In this document: in pieces, positions 1-5,367 of the stretch
Numbering within the stretch: position 1 is the stretch's first letter
How the letters are laid out: each line of letters opens with the position of its first letter
Source of the DNA: an uncultured Saprospiraceae bacterium
Lineage (GTDB): Bacteria > Bacteroidota > Bacteroidia > Chitinophagales > Saprospiraceae
NCBI GenBank assembly: GCA_937921525.1
Contig: CAKZUM010000186.1
Coordinates: 1-7,740, forward strand
Direction: 5' to 3'
DNA: 7,740 nucleotides
Made by a program: the position numbers and the translations under genes
The notes under the pieces: generated by a model
Told to the model about the DNA's origin: nothing
What the model saw: only the letters and a program-made list of their open reading frames with translations
Database searches by the model: none

Positions 1-104
1 CCTTTAAAAGGGTAGAAAAGAAGGTAGGTCGAAATGAACCTTGCCCGTGTGGAAGTGGCAAAAAATTCAAGCAATGTCACGGTAAAACAAAAGCTGTGCA
101 TTAA
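1..104 (+). CDS. secA: Protein translocase subunit SecA, C-terminal end (partial)
   Basis: Only the last 33 codons are present; the gene enters from the left edge with whole codons from position 3 and stops at TAA 102-104. The readable tail contains VGRNEPCPCGSGKKFKQCHG, which carries the Cys-X-Cys-X8-Cys-His zinc-binding motif typical of the extreme C-terminus of SecA. In SecA this small domain binds Zn2+ and helps contact SecB and the ribosome or membrane, while the missing upstream part is the ATPase motor that drives preproteins through SecYEG. The spacing after a lysine-rich linker (KRVEKK) and the position right at the C-terminus fit SecA better than other proteins with this SEC-C motif. 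Some unrelated proteins also end in a SEC-C motif, so the call rests on this tail alone. A terminator hairpin follows 34 bp downstream. Confidence 0.9.
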   Translation, partial: FKRVEKKVGRNEPCPCGSGKKFKQCHGKTKAVH

Positions 105-138
105 CAGTAAATGAAAAATAGTTGTAATATATTAATTT

Positions 139-179
139 AAAAATAGGAGATAATCGCAAGGTTATCTCCTATTTTTTTT
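139..179 (+). terminator. Rho-independent terminator after secA
   Basis: A perfect 15-bp inverted repeat has its left arm at 139-153 and its right arm at 162-176, with an 8-nt loop (TCGCAAGG). The core stem is TAGGAGATAA paired with TTATCTCCTA. An uninterrupted run of eight T (172-179) follows. It lies 34 bp after the secA stop and reads well as its transcription terminator. The A-run on the left arm gives some terminator character on the minus strand too. Confidence 0.88.
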
Positions 180-403
180 GCTACTTATTCATTAATTAGA
201 ATCACTTAAAATCGAATCAACTATAAACACTTTTTAGAAAAAAACTAAAAAGCTATTTTTTTAACATACCAAAAACTAAAAATTAATATCCAGATACTGC
301 CACTATTGCACAAAACACACATTGAAACAATCTTAATAAATAAAACTTCATTATATTACATAACGTACACATATTAAATGGTATAAATAAACATATTTTA
401 CTG
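180..403. other. AT-rich intergenic region upstream of the deoC-like gene
   Basis: This non-coding spacer is very AT-rich. It contains a 12-nt direct repeat AAAAACTAAAAA at 240-251 and 271-282, 31 bp apart. I see no exact TAnnTTTG promoter box on the plus strand and no convincing Shine-Dalgarno before the ATG at 404, although the 25 bases before that ATG are A/T-rich, as is common for Bacteroidota translation starts. The promoter of the deoC-like gene must lie here, unless the gene is read through from secA, but I cannot place it. Confidence 0.5.
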
Positions 404-1081
404 ATGGTAAGAACAGCTTTGGAAACGATAAATTTGAACGGGTCTATTGAGCATACCTACTTAAAATCCAACTGCACTCCTGAAGATATTGAGGTGATGT
501 GTCAGGAAGCCTTAACCCATCAGTTTTATTCAATATGTATTCCTCCCTATTTTATTTTTCAGGCAAGAAATATTTTAGGCAGTAATTCTGCTGTAAAGAT
601 ATGTACCGTTGTTGGCTATCCATTGGGGTATAATGCTACTGGCGCAAAAGTCGAAGAGATCAAGCGAGCAATTATGGATGGGGTAGATGAGTTGGATGTT
701 GTCGTAAACATTTCTGCGATCAAGGCAGGTGATTGGAATTTTGTTAAGAATGACATCGAAAGCACCACCATGATGGCGCATCTCAAAGGGAAAAAGATAA
801 AGCTTGTGTTTGAATCTAGTGAATTGGAAGCAGATGAATTAAAAAAACTCTGTGAAATTTGTAAAATAGTGGGTGTTAACTACATCGTTCCTAATACCGG
901 CTTTTCTCAAATGTTTAGTACGCCTGAGCAAATACAATATATCCGAAGCATCATAGATCCTTCTATAAAAATAAAAGCAGAAGGTCGATTCAAAACAAAA
1001 TTAGAAGCTAAACAAATCCTTCAAGCTGGTGCTAATAGAATAGGCACTACTACTGGTATTCGTTTGATGAGTAGTGTTTAG
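404..1081 (+). CDS. deoC: DeoC-family (deoxyribose-phosphate aldolase-like) protein lacking the Schiff-base lysine
   Basis: A 225-residue protein with the TIM-barrel layout of the DeoC family over its whole length. Recognisable family blocks are IEHTYLK (15-21), ICIPPYF (44-50), VVGYPLG (69-75), DELDVVVNISAIKAGDW (95-111), KLVFESSEL (133-141) and the C-terminal block ending GANRIGTTTG (209-218). DeoC normally cleaves 2-deoxyribose-5-phosphate to glyceraldehyde-3-phosphate and acetaldehyde during deoxynucleoside breakdown. D98 (E. coli D102) and K191 (E. coli K201) are present. The motif that normally reads (F/Y)(I/V)KTSTG reads YIVPNTG at 160-166, so V162 replaces the catalytic lysine (E. coli K167). 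The KAxGGIRT block reads KAEGRFKT, and the usual Asp of IDHT is E16. The length is normal and the frame intact, so it is not an obvious pseudogene. The fold is secure; normal aldolase activity is doubtful. No other nucleoside-catabolism gene is adjacent. Confidence 0.82.
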   Translation: MVRTALETINLNGSIEHTYLKSNCTPEDIEVMCQEALTHQFYSICIPPYFIFQARNILGSNSAVKICTVVGYPLGYNATGAKVEEIKRAIMDGVDELDVVVNISAIKAGDWNFVKNDIESTTMMAHLKGKKIKLVFESSELEADELKKLCEICKIVGVNYIVPNTGFSQMFSTPEQIQYIRSIIDPSIKIKAEGRFKTKLEAKQILQAGANRIGTTTGIRLMSSV

Positions 1082-1115
1082 AAATAAGATCGTTACACTG
1101 TCAGAAGTCAGACCA

Positions 1116-1137
1116 GCCCGACTGCCATCAGGCGGGC
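1116..1137. repeat. REP-like GC-rich hairpin, left copy
   Basis: This 22-nt hairpin sits in the left outer arm. GCCCG (1116-1120) pairs with CGGGC (1133-1137) and CTG (1122-1124) with CAG (1129-1131); there is one A-G mismatch and a CCAT loop. It is much more GC-rich than the surrounding DNA, which suggests a dispersed palindromic repeat unit. Confidence 0.6.
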
Positions 1138-1158
1138 GGGTTTATGATGTTGACTATA

Positions 1159-1196
1159 AAAAATGGGCGACACTTTAGAAAGTGTCGCCCATTTTT
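1159..1196 (+). terminator. Strong bidirectional terminator hairpin, deoC-like side
   Basis: A perfect 18-bp inverted repeat: arm 1159-1176, a 2-nt AG centre, arm 1179-1196. The stem core is TGGGCGACACTTT. The plus strand ends in five T (1192-1196) and the minus strand in the complement of the A-run at 1158-1163, so it can work in both directions. It lies 77 bp after the deoC-like stop. Confidence 0.9.
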
Positions 1197-1304
1197 ATTC
1201 CATAGAAAACGGATATATTAAAGTAGCTAAATCATACCCTTTTGACTTACAATGATAGACAAGTACACTCGTAAGTGTCCTAGTACATAATTAGTGATTG
1301 ATAG

Positions 1305-1382
1305 TTGTGTTAGCACTCTTGGTGCTAACATAACTCTCTATATATCAACCAACTTATGTTAGCACCAAGAGTGCTAACACAA
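1305..1382. repeat. Perfect 29-bp inverted repeat built from two identical 23-bp palindromes
   Basis: Arm 1305-1333 is the exact reverse complement of arm 1354-1382, separated by 20 nt. Each arm itself contains TGTTAGCAC-N5-GTGCTAACA (1308-1330 and 1357-1379), with N5 being TCTTG in one and CAAGA in the other. There are thus four copies of one 9-nt half-site, with palindrome centres 49 bp apart. No T-run follows, so it is not a terminator. The form suggests a double operator for a dimeric repressor, or a structured RNA or cruciform. The target is unknown. Confidence 0.85.
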
Positions 1383-1425
1383 GATTTATGCAGCCTATAT
1401 TGATTACTTACTATACTTCAGCTAA

Positions 1426-1465
1426 AAAAAAGCCATTTAGATAATTAAATCTAAATGGCTTTTTT
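1426..1465 (-). terminator. Strong bidirectional terminator hairpin, gyrB side
   Basis: A perfect 17-bp inverted repeat with arms 1426-1442 and 1449-1465 and a 6-nt loop (AATTAA). The stem core is AGCCATTTAGAT. Read leftward from gyrB, the stem ends in an eight-base U run (complement of A 1424-1431); read rightward, it ends in six T (1460-1465). It lies about 120 bp after the gyrB stop, beyond the right outer inverted-repeat arm. Confidence 0.9.
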
Positions 1466-1503
1466 ATGTTTTATGAGTATATACAGATCAACATCATAAA
1501 CCT

Positions 1504-1525
1504 GCTCGCCTGATGGCAGTCGGGC
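1504..1525. repeat. REP-like GC-rich hairpin, right copy
   Basis: This is the inverted counterpart of the hairpin at 1116-1137. GCTCG (1504-1508) pairs with CGGGC (1521-1525) through one T-G wobble, CTG (1510-1512) pairs with CAG (1517-1519), and the loop is ATGG. The base change relative to the left copy turns a C-G pair into a G-U wobble, so the hairpin is kept as RNA. Confidence 0.6.
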
Positions 1526-1528
1526 TGG

Positions 1529-1574
1529 TCTGACAGCACAGTGATCTGACCTCTGACAGTGTAACAATCTGACT
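1529..1574. repeat. Two 23-nt tandem repeats with conserved ends and different centres
   Basis: The units at 1529-1551 and 1552-1574 both begin TCTGACAG and end ATCTGAC plus C or T, but their 7-nt centres differ (CACAGTG and TGTAACA). The left outer arm has only the equivalent of one unit, so the copy number of this unit accounts for the length difference between the two arms. Confidence 0.65.
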
Positions 1575-1585
1575 TCTCTTCTCTC

Positions 1586-3562
1586 TTATGCGTCTATATT
1601 CGCATAGTGTGCATTCTCTTCAATAAACTTTCGTCTAGGTGGTACTTCATCCCCCATTAGCATTTCAAAAACAGTTCCTGCAGCCATAGCATCTTCAATG
1701 GTAACCTTCCGTAACATACGAGTCGTAGGGTCCATAGTGGTATCCCATAATTGATCTGCATTCATCTCTCCTAGTCCCTTATATCTTTGAATCTTAACGG
1801 AGTTATCTTCTGGTCCTTTACTCATTCCATCAACTGCTGCCTGACGCTCATCTTCATCCCAACAGTATACTGATTTCTTGCCCCTCTTAACTTGATACAA
1901 AGGTGGCGCAGCAATGAATACATGCCCTTCTTCAATAAGCGGTAACATGTAATTATAAAAGAAAGTAAGAATTAAAGTTACGATATGACTACCATCAATA
2001 TCGGCATCACACATGATGACTACTTTGTGGTATCTTAGTTTTTCCATATTTAAAATACGTTCGCCCTCTTCATTCTCTTCTATTCGTACACCTAAAGCGG
2101 TAAACATATTCTTGATCTCCTCATTTTCATAAATTCTATGCTCCATCGCTTTCTGCACATTCAATATCTTACCACGTAAGGGCAGTATCGCTTGGAACTC
2201 TCTGTCTCGACCTTGCTTCGCTGTTCCTCCCGCAGAATCCCCCTCTACCAAAAATATTTCTGAAGCGACAGGATCTTTAGACGAGCAATCTGATAGTTTA
2301 CCCGGCAAGCCACCACCTGTCAAGACATTTTTACGCTGCACCATTTCTCTGGCCTTCCGTGCGGCATGTCTTGCAGTAGCTGCTAAAATCACCTTATCAA
2401 TGATCTTTTTAGCCTCTTTAGGGTTCTCCTCTAAGAAGTGCTTCACGGCTTCTCCCATACACTGAGAGACAATAGCAGTCACTTCTGAGTTGCCTAACTC
2501 CCCTTTCGTTTGTCCTTTGAACTGGGGTTCTGGTACTTTTACAGAAACTACTGCTGTTAGACCTTCTCTAAAATCTTCCCCTGAAATGGCAAATTTGACT
2601 TTTTTGAATAAGCCATTCTCTTCACCATATTGCTTAAAAACTCTGTTAACAGCTCTTTTAAAGCCATTAACGTGCGTTCCTCCCTCTCTTGTATTAATGT
2701 TATTCACAAAAGAGAATAAGTTCTCAGAATAAGAAGTATTGTATTGCATAGCCACTTCTACCTCTACCCCTTCTTTTTTACCAACCACATGAATAGGGCG
2801 AGAAATAATTGACTGCCTAGCTGCATCTAAATGTTCTACATATTCTACTAACCCTCCTTCAGAGTGGTACACTTCCGTTTTAAATGCGCCATTCTCGTCC
2901 TTTACTCGCTCATCCGTTAAATGAAGGGTTAATCCTTTATTCAGATAAGACAACTCCTTCATACGAGTAGAAAGCGTCTCATATTTATAGACCAGATCTT
3001 CAAAAATAGTCCCGTCAGGTCGGAAAGTAATATAAGTACCAGTAAAATCAGCTGTTCCTACTTCCTTTACATCCGCCTTTGGTATTCCTTCAGAGTATTC
3101 CTGTACGTACATTTTACCATCTCTATGTACTTGCGCCTTCATATAAGAAGACAAAGCATTCACACAAGAGACACCTACACCGTGTAAACCACCAGATACT
3201 TTGTAAGTGTCTTTATCAAACTTACCACCTGCATGCAGAACCGTCATTACCACCTCTAAAGCAGACTTTTGCAGCTTTTCGTGCATCCCAATAGGAATAC
3301 CCCGTCCATTATCTTTTACCGTGATGGAATTATCTTCATGGATGAATGTTTCTATGGTATCACAATGACCCGCTAAATGCTCATCAATAGAGTTATCAAT
3401 AACCTCCCAAACTAAGTGGTGTAAACCTTTTGCATCGGTGCTACCGATGTACATTCCAGGTCTCATTCTTACGGCTTCTAAGCCTTCTAATGCCTGAATG
3501 TTATTTGCTCCATAATTGCCCTTAGCACTTGGAGTATTTGTTTTATTTTCAGCAGTTTCCAT
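1586..3562 (-). CDS. gyrB: DNA gyrase subunit B
   Basis: GyrB is the ATPase subunit of the A2B2 type II topoisomerase that introduces negative supercoils into DNA. The 658 residues match the short GyrB form that lacks the enterobacterial insert. The GHKL ATPase domain shows EVIDNSIDE (E53 catalytic base, N57 for Mg2+), DNGRGIP (84-90) and GGLHGVG (124-130). The transducer region contains the QTK loop (K353). The TOPRIM domain shows EGDSAGG (440-446), PLRGKILNVQKA (461-472) and the acidic DADIDG (D519, D521, D523). The C-terminal block RYKGLGEMN (593-601) follows, and the protein ends RRKFIEENAHYANIDA. The block sequences resemble Bacteroidota GyrB more than ParE. The ATG at 3562 leaves a short variable lead before the conserved NIQALEGLEAVR, as is usual. 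A promoter-like box lies 5 bp upstream. All key residues are present. Confidence 0.97.
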   Translation of the reverse strand: METAENKTNTPSAKGNYGANNIQALEGLEAVRMRPGMYIGSTDAKGLHHLVWEVIDNSIDEHLAGHCDTIETFIHEDNSITVKDNGRGIPIGMHEKLQKSALEVVMTVLHAGGKFDKDTYKVSGGLHGVGVSCVNALSSYMKAQVHRDGKMYVQEYSEGIPKADVKEVGTADFTGTYITFRPDGTIFEDLVYKYETLSTRMKELSYLNKGLTLHLTDERVKDENGAFKTEVYHSEGGLVEYVEHLDAARQSIISRPIHVVGKKEGVEVEVAMQYNTSYSENLFSFVNNINTREGGTHVNGFKRAVNRVFKQYGEENGLFKKVKFAISGEDFREGLTAVVSVKVPEPQFKGQTKGELGNSEVTAIVSQCMGEAVKHFLEENPKEAKKIIDKVILAATARHAARKAREMVQRKNVLTGGGLPGKLSDCSSKDPVASEIFLVEGDSAGGTAKQGRDREFQAILPLRGKILNVQKAMEHRIYENEEIKNMFTALGVRIEENEEGERILNMEKLRYHKVVIMCDADIDGSHIVTLILTFFYNYMLPLIEEGHVFIAAPPLYQVKRGKKSVYCWDEDERQAAVDGMSKGPEDNSVKIQRYKGLGEMNADQLWDTTMDPTTRMLRKVTIEDAMAAGTVFEMLMGDEVPPRRKFIEENAHYANIDA

Positions 3563-3567
3563 AGCTG

Positions 3568-3575
3568 CAAAAGTA
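3568..3575 (-). promoter_or_regulatory. Bacteroidota-type -7 promoter box for gyrB
   Basis: On the minus strand this reads TACTTTTG, an exact match to the Bacteroidota -7 consensus TAnnTTTG, and it lies 5 bp upstream of the gyrB ATG. A good TTTG -33 box is not seen at the expected distance, only a T-rich stretch. Transcription from here would give an almost leaderless gyrB mRNA. This supports gyrB having its own promoter despite the upstream same-strand genes. Confidence 0.55.
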
Positions 3576-3674
3576 CAATAATTATACGGTATTTTAAAGG
3601 TCTAAACCGCTCAGAAATGGCTGATTTTAGGTGAGATAGACGTATTGCCAGACAAGATATTCCTCATCGGATCA

Positions 3675-4001
3675 TTAAACAGAAAAACTTTCGCCACATG
3701 CACAGGTTCTGGACGCATTTGGGTTGTTAAAAGAAAAGCCATTTCCCTCTAATCCTCCTGAAAACTCTAGGGTTGTATTGAACAAATAGAGGACGCTCTT
3801 TTTGTCTGTTACAATTTTTACTCCGTTGTCTTCAAATACCTCATCATCGGGCTTTGATACATTGTCAAAATCCATATTATAGGACAATCCTGAGCAACCG
3901 CCACTGGTTACGCCTACTCGGACGAAATAATCGTCTCCGTATTGCTCTTTTTCTTTGATTTCTATTACTCTTTGTTTTGCTGAATCTGCTACGAATAACA
4001 T
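3675..4001 (-). CDS. A-type iron-sulfur cluster carrier, HesB/IscA/SufA/ErpA family
   Basis: A small A-type carrier, expected to receive Fe-S clusters and pass them to apoproteins in the cytosol. The three family cysteines are present: one in GGCSGLSY and two in the C-terminal CACG, matching the Cys-X(n)-Cys-Gly-Cys arrangement with Ala for the usual Gly (C36, C100 and C102 counted from this start). The ORF is open up to an ATG at 4022 (115 residues). I place the start at the internal ATG at 4001 (108 residues) because the family begins almost directly with the (F/V)xxSAxxR block and because the upstream ATG overlaps the neighbouring repeat. The DNA just before 4001 is A-rich, as is common for Bacteroidota translation starts. 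The gene lies downstream of iscS on the same strand without an intervening iscU. Whether it is IscA, SufA or ErpA cannot be told from the sequence alone. Confidence 0.92.
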   Translation of the reverse strand: MLFVADSAKQRVIEIKEKEQYGDDYFVRVGVTSGGCSGLSYNMDFDNVSKPDDEVFEDNGVKIVTDKKSVLYLFNTTLEFSGGLEGNGFSFNNPNASRTCACGESFSV

Positions 4002-4022
4002 GTGTATTATTTTTTTTCCCAT

Positions 4023-4114
4023 GACTGCGTCATGGGTTACTGGATGTCACCCCTTTGGGGCTTTAATTCCACGACTTCGTCATGGGTTACGGGATGTCGC
4101 CCACTTTGGGACTT
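4023..4114. repeat. Imperfect 42-nt direct repeat pair in the iscS to A-type carrier gap
   Basis: The copies at 4023-4063 and 4073-4114 (period 50) share GTCATGGGTTAC followed by a near-identical GGATGTC-CCC-TTTGGG-CTT segment. The first copy contains a small CCCC-TTT-GGGG hairpin (4050-4060). A further inverted repeat, CCCATGA (4018-4024) and TCATGGG (4030-4036), overlaps the alternative ATG of the carrier gene. No T-run follows on either strand, so termination is not indicated. Together the copies fill most of the 103-bp gap after iscS. Confidence 0.75.
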
Positions 4115-4125
4115 ATCCATTATTT

Positions 4126-5319
4126 TTAAATTCGTCCATCTTTATGGAGTTCCCATACTGGGCTTAGGTCTCTTAGCTGTTTTATGCCTGCTATTACTGC
4201 TTTTATCGTGGTGTCTATTTCTTCTTCTGTGGTGAAACGGCCTAGACTAAATCTTATAGAGGATTTTGCTAGGTCATCTTCGATTCCCATTCCTGTCAAT
4301 ACATGAGACGGGTCTAGGGAGGCAGAGGTACAGGCAGAACCTGTTGAAACGGCAATATTTTGGTTAAAAGTCATTAACAAACCTTCGCTATCTACATATT
4401 GAAAGGACATATTTGTGACATGTGACATTCTAGCACTCCTACTTCCATTAACACTACTAGCCTCTACTTGTTCTAATAAAGCTTGCTCCAATTTATTTCT
4501 TAATGCTTCCAATCGCAAGGTTTCTGCTGCCATTTCTTCTTTTGCAATTGCCATTGCTTGTCCGAAGCCTACTATTCCCGGTACATTTAAGGTACCTGAG
4601 CGCATACCTCCCTCGTGTCCACCACCACTCATTTGCTCTGTTACTTTTACACGTGGACTTTTACGGCTCACATATAATGCGCCTACTCCTTTGGGGCCGT
4701 ACATTTTATGTGCTGTAAATGACATCAGATGTATGCCTAAGTCTTTCGGGGCTACGGGTATCTTTCCTACTACTTGGGTGGCATCACTAAAAAACAAAAC
4801 GCCTTTTTCTTGACATATTTCACCAATTTCTTTCATTGGTTGTAAAACGCCCGTTTCATTATTTGCCCACATAATGGCTACCAATATCGTGTCTTCTCTA
4901 ATGGCATTTTTTAAAACTTCTAAGTCAATTAGACCCTCTTTATTTACCTCTAGATAAGTGATCTCGCCACCATGTTTTTCTAAATATTTGCACGTATCTA
5001 AAACTGCTTTATGCTCTGTTGATACCGTAATGATATGCTTTCCTTTACGGCGATACATTTCAAAAACACCTCTCAATGCTAGATTATTTGACTCTGTTGC
5101 GCCTGATGTAAAAACGATTTCTTTTGTTTCTACATTAATTAGATCTGCAATTTGCTCTCTGGCGGTAGTTACCGCATCTTCTGCCTCCCAACCGAAAGGA
5201 TGATTTCTACTAGCAGCATTTCCTGGGTGCTCATAAAAAAACGGGAGCATCGCATCTATTACTCTTGGGTCACAAGGAGTCGTTGCATTATAATCTAGGT
5301 AGATTCTTTTATTAGTCAT
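4126..5319 (-). CDS. iscS: Cysteine desulfurase, IscS type
   Basis: A PLP enzyme that converts L-cysteine to L-alanine and holds the sulfur as a persulfide for Fe-S assembly and tRNA thiolation. The 397 residues run from IYLDYNATTP (6-15), typical of the NifS/IscS N-terminus. Active-site features are H103 in TEHK, NNETG (153-157), D179 and Q182 in SDATQ, the PLP lysine K205 in SFTAHKMYGPKG, and the catalytic cysteine C330 in STGSACTSAS within a long mobile loop of the group I (IscS/NifS) type rather than SufS. R240 lies in GGMRSGT. The C-terminus has the IscS-like LRDLSPVWELHKDG but stops there, about eight residues short of the E. coli tail that contacts IscU. No iscR or iscU is seen beside it. 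The start at 5319 follows an A-rich stretch; 48 bp separate it from the upstream fic stop, so co-transcription is plausible. Confidence 0.95.
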   Translation of the reverse strand: MTNKRIYLDYNATTPCDPRVIDAMLPFFYEHPGNAASRNHPFGWEAEDAVTTAREQIADLINVETKEIVFTSGATESNNLALRGVFEMYRRKGKHIITVSTEHKAVLDTCKYLEKHGGEITYLEVNKEGLIDLEVLKNAIREDTILVAIMWANNETGVLQPMKEIGEICQEKGVLFFSDATQVVGKIPVAPKDLGIHLMSFTAHKMYGPKGVGALYVSRKSPRVKVTEQMSGGGHEGGMRSGTLNVPGIVGFGQAMAIAKEEMAAETLRLEALRNKLEQALLEQVEASSVNGSRSARMSHVTNMSFQYVDSEGLLMTFNQNIAVSTGSACTSASLDPSHVLTGMGIEDDLAKSSIRFSLGRFTTEEEIDTTIKAVIAGIKQLRDLSPVWELHKDGRI

Positions 5320-5367
5320 TTATTTGAATATTCTTGTCAGTATTAAAAACCAGACATTCAAAGAAGG

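Larger units (their letters stand above)
1081..1576. repeat. Composite palindromic intergenic element bounded by long inverted repeats
   Basis: The left arm (1081-1153) and right arm (1488-1576) are inverted copies. Over the inner 47 nt (1107-1153 against 1488-1534) they match at 45 positions. The outer part matches again after a net 16-nt expansion in the right arm. The left arm starts on the last base of the deoC-like stop codon, and the right arm ends 9 bp before the gyrB stop codon. Between the arms lie two strong terminator hairpins and a perfect 29-bp inverted repeat, all listed separately. No coding sequence is visible inside. It may be a MITE-like or REP-type dispersed element, or a paired-terminator barrier between converging genes. 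No clear target-site duplication is seen at the edges. Confidence 0.8.

Noticed and set aside
575..781. Antisense ORF inside the deoC-like gene
   Set aside because: It lies wholly opposite a well-supported coding region and its translation shows no recognisable domain.
1311..1378. CIRCE-like heat-shock operator (TTAGCACTC and GAGTGCTAA half-sites)
   Set aside because: The half-site words are present, but CIRCE needs a 9-nt spacer between TTAGCACTC and GAGTGCTAA. Here the near half-sites are only 5 nt apart (counted TTAGCAC to GTGCTAA) and the exact CIRCE words are about 50 nt apart. No chaperone gene follows.
1081..1576. CRISPR array
   Set aside because: The repeats are inverted and nested rather than evenly spaced direct repeats, the 23-nt tandem unit occurs only twice, and no cas gene is present.
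2490..2732. ORF antisense to gyrB, and similar plus-strand ORFs opposite gyrB, iscS, fic and the aminotransferase gene
   Set aside because: They are open frames opposite conserved genes, lack family features and have low-complexity translations.
1586..3562. ParE (topoisomerase IV) instead of GyrB
   Set aside because: The N-terminal NIQALEGLEAVR block, the transducer region and the RRKFIEENAHYANIDA end all look like Bacteroidota GyrB, and no parC is adjacent.
4002..4235. Plus-strand ORF with a hydrophobic C-terminal half, over the iscS to carrier gap
   Set aside because: Half of it is antisense to the IscS C-terminus and the rest translates the 42-nt repeat; the hydrophobic run is produced by the antisense of conserved IscS codons.
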